Shown here piece by piece: positions 57,025 through 64,000 of a DNA stretch of 64,000 nucleotides (positions are counted from its first letter, which is position 1; the number at the start of each line of letters is the position of its first letter). The stretch is from Vigna angularis. Its lineage: Eukaryota; Streptophyta; Magnoliopsida; Fabales; Fabaceae. Below the pieces are notes generated by a model. That model was not told the DNA's origin. It saw only the letters and a list, made by a program, of their open reading frames with translations, and did no database searches. Where the stretch lies: contig NC_068973.1 of assembly GCF_016808095.1 (NCBI RefSeq), positions 13,016,501-13,080,500 on the forward strand, in the 5' to 3' direction. Position numbers and translations under genes: made by a program.

Positions 57025-58713
57025 ATGTTCTTCATATCATGCAGTAAAATCATGATCACAATCCTATTTTTCTTGATTTGTGTTGGATTCAGCGATGGTG
57101 CCAATGTGAGACCGTCTGAGGGGAGAAAAGGGCAGTGGCAACTTCTCCTTAACAGCACTGGCGTGGTTGGCATGCATCTGGCTTTAACCTACAAAAACAC
57201 AGTCGTAATGTTCGATCAAACTGGAGCTGGCCCTTCTCGTTACAAACTTCGCAGACGCTTCCATGGAAGCACGTGCAGCAGAAGCAGGCATGATATGATG
57301 GACTCCACATGCTATGCTCATTCTGTAGAGTATGACATTAGTACCAATAAAGTGAGGCCTCTGAGAATTGACACTGATCCTTGGTGTTCCTCTGGTTCAT
57401 TCCTGAGCAATGGTACTCTTTTACAAGTAGGTGGAAATGAAAAAGGTGCCAAACGTGTCAGATTCTTTAGGCCCTGTGGGAATGACCAATGTAACTGGAT
57501 ACAATCAAAGAAAACACTATCTGATATGAGGTGGTATGCTTCTAGTCAGCTACTACCAGAACATGATAGGGTGGTGGTTGTTGGTGGAAGAAGAACTTTC
57601 ACATATGAATTTGTGCCAAAAATTAGTCGTGGAGAAAAATCCTTTGACCTTCCATTTTTGCACCAAACCGATGACAGGAATGAAGGAGGGAACAACCTAT
57701 ACCCCTTTCTCCACCTTTCATCAGACGGAAACTTGTTCATTTTCGCCAACCGCGATTCCATCCTACTCAACTTGAGAAGAAACAGAGTGATCAAGACCTT
57801 CCCTCGGATTCCAGGAGAAGGGTCGAGAAACTATCCAAGCTCAGGCTCATCTGTGATACTCCCATTGGACCACAGAGACAACTTCCAAAAGGTGGAAGTT
57901 ATGGTGTGTGGTGGCTCATCCACTGGAGCCTTTACAGCTGCCGCTAGGCGAAGATTCTTGGAAGGGTTAAGATCATGTGGAAGAATGGTGATCACAGGAG
58001 AGAGGAACAAGTGGAATATGGAGCACATGCCCAAGCCACGTCTCTTAAATGACATGGTGATTCTCCCTAAAGGTGACATCCTAATCATAAATGGTGCTGA
58101 ACGAGGGTCTGCGGGATATGACAATGCTAGAAACGCTTCTCTTGAACCTTTTCTCTACAGCCCCAACAAAAGACTTGGAGCAAGGTTCAGAGTCCTTATG
58201 TCCACCAAGATAGCAAGAATGTATCACTCATCAGCAACTCTTCTTCCTGATGGGAGGGTCTTGGTTGCGGGTAGTAACCCTCATGGGAGGTACATTTTTC
58301 ACAATGTGGCATACCCAACTGAACTAAGACTTCAAGCATTTGTTCCACACTATATGGAAAGGAGGTACCATAGCTTGAGGCCTAATAACTTGACCATAGA
58401 ATATGGTGGTGCCAACCATGCAATTGAGTATGGGAAAGAGTTTAGAGTTAGGTTCTTCTTAATGAGGAGGCCTAACAATGAGATGGAGTTCAGTGCCTAT
58501 GCACCACCATTTACCACTCATTCTTTTGCCATGAATCAGAGGATGCTGAAGCTGAGGTGCAGGAGCTTGCAGAGAAGTGGTGATGGGTGGGTGCTTGCAG
58601 TCTTGGAAGCCCCACCATCATCCCTTGTTGCACCTTCTGGTTACTACATGCTCACGGTTGTTAATGGTGGAATTCCAAGCATGTCTCAGTGGGTTCACTT
58701 TGGACACGCCTAA
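57025..58713 (+). CDS. GLOX: Aldehyde (glyoxal) oxidase, GLOX-like, secreted copper-radical oxidase
   Basis: Intronless, 562 aa. Members oxidise aldehydes such as methylglyoxal to acids with release of H2O2 and act in the wall or apoplast; plant copies are often pollen or tapetum expressed. Residues 1-26 (KIMITILFFLICVGFSDGA) form a signal peptide. A glyoxal-oxidase N-terminal beta-propeller and a C-terminal DUF1929-type domain follow. The copper/radical site is complete by motif: Cys121 (DPWCSSG) and Tyr226 (NNLYPF) for the Tyr-Cys cofactor, Tyr400-His401 (ARMYHSS) and His499 (TTHSFAMNQRM). Several N-glycosylation motifs (NST, NGT, NAS, NLT) fit secretion. The first ATG gives the signal peptide, so it is preferred; a second Met lies at residue 10. 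Substrate is inferred from the family. Confidence 0.95.
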   Translation: MFFISCSKIMITILFFLICVGFSDGANVRPSEGRKGQWQLLLNSTGVVGMHLALTYKNTVVMFDQTGAGPSRYKLRRRFHGSTCSRSRHDMMDSTCYAHSVEYDISTNKVRPLRIDTDPWCSSGSFLSNGTLLQVGGNEKGAKRVRFFRPCGNDQCNWIQSKKTLSDMRWYASSQLLPEHDRVVVVGGRRTFTYEFVPKISRGEKSFDLPFLHQTDDRNEGGNNLYPFLHLSSDGNLFIFANRDSILLNLRRNRVIKTFPRIPGEGSRNYPSSGSSVILPLDHRDNFQKVEVMVCGGSSTGAFTAAARRRFLEGLRSCGRMVITGERNKWNMEHMPKPRLLNDMVILPKGDILIINGAERGSAGYDNARNASLEPFLYSPNKRLGARFRVLMSTKIARMYHSSATLLPDGRVLVAGSNPHGRYIFHNVAYPTELRLQAFVPHYMERRYHSLRPNNLTIEYGGANHAIEYGKEFRVRFFLMRRPNNEMEFSAYAPPFTTHSFAMNQRMLKLRCRSLQRSGDGWVLAVLEAPPSSLVAPSGYYMLTVVNGGIPSMSQWVHFGHA

Positions 58714-59730
58714 GCCTGTCTTGGTTCAATAATTCAGTCCCAGAGTAGTAATTAAAGAAGAGATTTTCTTAAGGGAGAAACCTGAAAGGAAAGCTAATTT
58801 ATGTAACCAAAAAAACTATAGTTAAATTCTGCATGGATTAGAAGCTCCTGAATCAAATTGTATGCCAGCAAAAATAATTTGAAGGTTATATACACAGAGC
58901 ATACTTTTTTATTTCGGATAATGAACGTTCTCTTCGTCTTCAGCTCAAAATGTATTGCCATATGCGATCAGAAATTCAAAGAACATGTGTTAGCAAGCTA
59001 AATATTGCTATACTAAAAATCTTAACGTTCATATTTTTCGTTGATTATGATATATCAATAAAGAGTAACTTATAGCTAATTATTTTCAAAAATAACTTAA
59101 TTGTATGATCCCGACAACTGAAAATGTCTAGGCACAAATCAACGTAGTAAGAGATCAAGACTACCTAGGATTGGCATCAACTGAGAAGGTTAATATATTA
59201 TACAGTCCTGACCATCCATGAATGTTTAGGCCGACAACTCAGTTCAGGTACCGAGACCAACAAAGACGATCACCAGCCCATAATTACATGCAAGGCCAAG
59301 ATATGTTAACTTAAAACTATTCCGGCGTAATCATACAAGTGATGAATTCATAGCTAATTAAGCAATAATGACCACTTAAAACTAATCACCTCACTTATGG
59401 TGAAGGTAAAAACCCATTAAAAAATAGTATAAGTAAATGGTTACCCCAAGGACCATCGATACTATTGTCATTTTAGAATATTAACTGCAATCCACATACA
59501 CTTACTTGAACATAAAAGTAAGTACTCTAGCTCTGAAACCGAAACCCTTATGCCAAGATCATGACAACACAGACCATAGGCTAAGTATCCGTGAACTAAA
59601 GACTTCCATATACACCGATGAACCTATAGAAAATATATGGTTTTATGAAGGTTATTTTGGCAATTTAAGAATATTTTGGTGCTCTTCCTAGAGTCGAGTA
59701 ATACTCTCTCTAAGACAACATGATTACTAT
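58714..59730. other. 3' flank of the oxidase gene and spacer, no gene seen
   Basis: The first ~250 bp is likely 3' UTR. The remainder is unique-looking AT-rich DNA without supported coding regions. Confidence 0.45.
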
Positions 59731-59733
59731 TTT

Positions 59734-61230
59734 CACCAGTACAAAATTGATCTTTAACGTCCCCCAATAGACGTCGGTCCACCAAAATCCCAACGTAAAT
59801 AATTGACCAGTGGCATAAATGTAAATAATTGAGTGTGGAGACGTCCGTTCTGGAGGGGGCCAGACGTCTATAATATTATAGACGTCCGGCCCTCTCTAAC
59901 GGACGTTCAAAAGGCTGACGGGGGGTTGAAGAGTTGATTGCTTCAGCCTATTGAACGTCCGTTCTGGAGGGGGCCAGACGTCTATATAGACGTCCGTCCC
60001 CCTCCAGAACGAACGTTCAATAGGCTGACGGGGGGAGTTGAAGAGTTGATCTTCAGCCTTTTGTCCGTTCTGGAGGGGCCCGGACGTCTACAATATTATA
60101 GACTTCCGTCCCCCTCCAGAACGGACGTTCAAGAGGCTGACAGGGTAGTTGAACCCGTCAGCCTTTTGAACGTCCATTCTGGAGGGGGCCGGACGTCTAC
60201 AAGCTGAAGCAATCAACTCTTCAACTCCCCCGTCAGTCTCTTGAACGTCCGTTCTGGAGGCTATAATATTGTAGACGTCCAGCCTCCTCTAGAACGGACG
60301 TTCAAGAGACTGACGGGGGAGTTGAAGAGTTGATTGCTTCAGCTTGTAGACGTTCGGCCCCCTCCAGAACGGACGTTCAAGAGACTGACGGGGGGAGTTG
60401 AAGAGTTGATTGTTTCAGCTTGTAGACGTCCGGCCCCCTCCAGAACGGACGTTCAAAAGGCTGATGGGGGGAGTTGAAGAGTTGATTGCTTCAGCCTTTT
60501 GAACGTCCGTTCTGGAGGGGGCCAGACGTCTATAATATTATAGACGTCCGATCCCCTCAAGAACGGACGTTTAAAAGACGTTTAAAAGACGTTTAAAAGA
60601 AGGACATATATACCAAAACGCGAACTCGCGAGGAGTTACGCGCTTCCGTGAGAGTTCCCTCTGCGCCTTGCATTTCCAGGTTGGTTTGTATCTGTTTTGG
60701 ACCATTTAATCTTACTTTTATTCCGATTAAATTGTTCAGTAATGAAATATCTTTCATTTGGACCGATTAAAAATCGTTTTCGGTGCGTTTTGGTGCAGTT
60801 TGTTCCGTGTTCTTGGGCGGCGTTTTTTGGCCTACGTTTTAGGTCGTGCACTCCTCCATTTCCCTCCATTTTCATTTTAAATCTGCTCTTCAGATTAGTT
60901 TCTTCGTTAATAATTTTTTGATAGCGTTTTGTGTATGCATGTTTTTGACGTGTTATTATTATTTTCATTGAGTGACCCTTAGACGTCTGGCAGTGCACAA
61001 ATAGACGTCCAAACCCCGTAACCCTAAATAACCCGTTCAGCCATATAGACGTCTGTTCCGACACAAACGGATGTCTATATAGACGTCTGTTATGTCGGAA
61101 CAGACGTCTATATAGACGTCCGACCTTGCACAGCAGACGTTTGGTTAACGTCACCCACAAAGACGTCGGGTGCATGTCGGACGTCAAAAGGCCAAAATAA
61201 CAAACGTCTAAAGCCCTTTCTGCACTAGTG
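59734..61230. mobile_element. Non-autonomous CACTA transposon (1497 bp)
   Basis: Left end CACCAGTACAAAATTGATC and, on the other strand, right end CACTAGTGCAGAAAGGGC are related terminal repeats of the CACTA type, bordered by a 3-bp TTT duplication (59731-59733 and 61231-61233), the length typical of CACTA elements. Subterminal DNA is packed with GACGTC/AGACGT words in both orientations. No transposase is present. The centre (60600-60960) has GC-rich, unique-looking sequence that may be captured. Confidence 0.85.
59830..60590. repeat. Palindromic subterminal repeat array of the CACTA element
   Basis: Repeated blocks GACGTCCGTTCTGGAGGGGG and their inverse alternate with TTGAAGAGTTGATTGCTTC. 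They build near-perfect palindromes centred on TATAATATTATA (for example about 59840-59908, 60065-60128 and 60495-60575). The array can fold into strong hairpins on either strand. Confidence 0.9.
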
Positions 61231-61233
61231 TTT

Positions 61234-63354
61234 AGGTATGAGAAAACTTTTTACTTTAACTAAATATTTGTAATATATTTTATTTTTAATTTTACTTTAA
61301 CTAAAACACATAAGAATAAAACAAAATGAATTTTTTTTTAAAAATAGATTATATTTGTATTAATTATAATTTAATGTTTATTTTTTATGAGATTTTATGA
61401 TAGTGTAACTTAAAATTATATATTAAAAATAACTATTATCAAATATCTAATTATTTATATTCAATCTGCTTAAAAAGATCTTTACAAAATATAACCAGGT
61501 TCCATATTCTCATCAGGTGTACCCATTAAGGTAAAAAAAAAATAAAAGAAATATTTTTTAACTACCCCTAATAATTTAAACCTAGATTGTTTTCATTATA
61601 ATGAAAACTAATCTTAGCGTAAAAAAATTTACTGTTAAAATTATAAATTAATCACTATTAATATTTTTTATGATAACTTAATTGTTATTAATATTTTAAT
61701 TATTGTTATTATACTTGTGATAATATTTGTAAATATTAAAATTATTTTTTATGTGGTAAAATCATTATCACTAATAATTTTATGTTAATAATATCAATAC
61801 ATTTGTGAAAAATATAGTTTCTCTTGCACTATATTATACAAAAAAATAATTAATCAACTTTGTTTAACTCTCCCACTTAAAGAACAATTCAAAAATTGAA
61901 CAAAACAATCTAATAATCATGATTCAAGTTAACATAAAAATTCAATTAACAAAGAATCAATTTATCACTTAAAGTAAAATAGATAATTATTACAATCCAA
62001 ATAATTTTCCTTACAAATACTACTGTCTTAAGTTTATCATTTACAAAAGAACAAGTATACACAAAGATAAAACAAGTAAACAATAAAGCATGAACATAAA
62101 AAAGTTAACTTCCCTCACTTTCAATGATTTGACTACTTTCTTAAAAAAATCATGTTCTAAGGTGTAATTAAGATAAATAGAATGAGAGGGAAAAAAAGTT
62201 GCAATTGAAATGGTGGATAAAGATGATGTAATGTGCTTCTTTCATAATTCACATGTTTGGCTTTTGTATCGACTATGTTATTGCTTTTTACTATTTACAC
62301 ATTGAAAATTTGTTAAGTGGTGGAGAAAGTGGAATGTCGCATGATGTAAGTTTGAAAAGAGTTGGTCATTGATGTATAAAAATTATTATTTTCTTTATAC
62401 TATTCCATTTTGAAAATTTTGTATGAAAGACAACCTAAAAAATGATGGATGCTCAGCAAGGGTCACGTCTTACATTATTAAATTGGTACATTGAGTGTAT
62501 ATGAGACCAATTTAATGTATCAATCGAACAACAATAGCATAATCAAATTACTATACAATGTATTTTAATACCGTCGACACTTACCACAACTTTATCGTGT
62601 CCGTCATAAATTTAAAAAGAATAATCATTATAATTCTTTACTAGTTTTTCATATCTTAAATGGTTGTTTACAATTTGATAGTAAAATCGTGAGAAGAAGA
62701 GAGGAACGAGAGAATGAGGAAATATAAGTCGGTCTTTCCAAGGAGTGAGATCAAGAGATAAGTTTTAGGTGCAGGGGTGCAGGTCTTTATAATATGCATA
62801 CATTGATGCATCGATAGGTGCAGGGGTGCATGTCCTTACAATATTCACATTGGAAAATAATTATAAAGCTTATTTAAAAGATTTCAATGCTCATTTAATC
62901 ATATTTTTTAATTTCTACGTATAAAAATTTCTCGATTCAATCCACTTTATTATTTAACATAATAAAAATATATTTAGTTTTTGTAGATTAAGCTGACTCA
63001 TCGTTGACGAGGCAGATTAGACAAAGGCTGAGTTGTTAAGGACCGACCTTGAAATTGCAACTTGTGGTAATTTTCAAGTTTTCGACGTTCGAAAGAAAAC
63101 AAGATATTTCATTCATAGGAACTTAGCTGTTCCTCTCTGTCAAACATATGATGTCTGAAATGGATAAAATTTCGTACACAGCACCACTCTGCAACTTACC
63201 ATAAATTGTTGCCAAACCTTACTACTTCAAATTCCAACCTCTTTCATTCAACTCATTCGCATTCTCAAACTTCGTTACTTTCTGCTTCGTATACTTTCTG
63301 CTGTTTCTGCTATCTGATCAAGTTATCACTCCTCTTTAACCTCTGTGTGTCAAC
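61234..63354. other. AT-rich spacer and promoter side of the galactosyltransferase gene
   Basis: No gene is seen. A direct repeat of GCAGGGGTGCA words lies at 62772-62830. The last ~150 bp (CT-rich) should be 5' UTR of the gene starting at 63355. Confidence 0.45.
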
Positions 63355-64000
63355 ATGACTGTGACGGCGGCGCCAACTGTGAAGGACGGGTGTCTTACGG
63401 TGAGGGGAAAGACCGTTTTGTCCCATGTCCCCGGAAACGTTGTTGTTTCTCCGGTTGGAACAGAGTCCGCGTTCTTGGGTGCAACTTTAACCGTTTCAAG
63501 TTCTCGTCATGTTTTTGATCTTGGAATTCTTCAGTGAGTCTCTGCTTTTATTCGCCTTTTTCTTTGCTTGGCTTTCTCACCTTCACCAGAAGTTTCTACA
63601 TTTGTATTAAACGTCTATGATTATGTTGACGTGTTATACACCTCGTTGAGTGTTACTGATTTTCAATAATTTTATAAACTAGCAAAGTCTAAATTTATCA
63701 GAAGAGATTATGTTTGTGTGTATAATTTGTTGGCTTTTTTTTTCTTCTTTTTGGTAATTTTAGTTCTGATTGTTCGTTAATAAGTTCTGATATATTATGA
63801 TTGTGTATTATTAGTTAATACATGAAAAATCTGCACCAAAGTCTGAGAGTTGTTTACTGAAACTTACTGTGGAAATAAAAAAAATGCAGGGGATATAAGT
63901 TGCTATCTTTGTTCAGAGTAAAAATCTGGTGGATGATACCGCGTCTAGGGAGGTCTGCCAGTGATGTTCCAATGGAAACTCAATTGCTGCTCCTGCTAGC
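63355..64000 (+). CDS. RFS: Raffinose-synthase-like galactinol-sucrose galactosyltransferase (seed imbibition protein type), 5' part
   Basis: Exon 1 is 63355-63533 and exon 2 starts at 63890 and runs off the window; the CA|G phase joins them as LGILQGYKLLSLFRVKIWWM. The start MTVTAAPTVKDGCLTVRGKT, then GKTVLSHVPGNVVVSP, KIWWMIPRLGRSASDVPMET and QLLLLLA match the N-terminus of the glycoside hydrolase family 36 raffinose synthase/SIP1 (RFS1/RFS2-like) proteins. These are cytosolic enzymes of raffinose-family or alkaline alpha-galactosidase metabolism. Catalytic residues lie beyond the window, so transferase versus galactosidase activity cannot be judged. Confidence 0.9.

Noticed and set aside
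60636..61187. 183-codon minus-strand frame in the CACTA element
   Set aside because: Overlaps subterminal repeats, has no recognisable domain, and composition matches non-coding sequence.

Overview
The window is nuclear DNA from a flowering plant, most likely a legume of the Phaseolus/Vigna/Glycine type. Its genes are spliced and chloroplast-, cytosol- or wall-directed plant proteins. The intergenic DNA is very AT-rich and filled with plant transposon families (MULE, CACTA, Ty3/gypsy, TRIM, MITE). The species assignment is inference only.

Four host genes can be supported. They are a 10-exon chloroplast rhodanese-like gene (STR11-like, minus strand, 6504-13333), an 11-exon RGLG-type RING E3 ubiquitin ligase (plus, 25278-28496), an intronless glyoxal/aldehyde oxidase (plus, 57025-58713), and the first two exons of a raffinose-synthase-like galactosyltransferase that runs off the right end (plus, 63355-64000). 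A decayed RING-H2 gene (53491-56481) is split by a solo LTR. I see no functional link between these genes.

Left third (1-24.7 kb): microsatellite, a CACTA-like end, a degenerate minisatellite, then the rhodanese gene. Its 4.6-kb intron 8 is a transposon nest holding a TRIM, a MITE and a gag-only LTR retrotransposon beside older gypsy pol debris. Further right are a 1.3-kb direct duplication, LTR-like debris and a very AT-rich tract.

Middle (29.4-53.1 kb): two nearly identical Mutator-like elements (MULEs), 5414 and 5363 bp, lie in inverted orientation. Between them is a Ty3/gypsy retrotransposon with an intact 1412-codon gag-pol, a full 5' LTR and only 127 bp of its 3' LTR. The other 2.57 kb of the 3' LTR lies beyond the second MULE. 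Target-site duplications do not match around either MULE or around the retrotransposon as the sequence stands. They match once the 10.36-kb interval 34803-45160 is flipped: ATATTTTTA for the first MULE, GAAGA for the retrotransposon, and TAAAATT for the second MULE. This is direct evidence of an inversion by exchange between the two MULEs, in the genome or in the assembly. Each MULE carries two convergent genes, a transposase lacking most of the DDE core and a GRF-zinc-finger/transmembrane protein, meeting at a GC-rich minisatellite.

Right third (53.1-64 kb): a copia-like LTR remnant, the split RING pseudogene, the oxidase gene, a 1.5-kb non-autonomous CACTA element full of palindromic GACGTC repeats, AT-rich spacer and the galactosyltransferase start.
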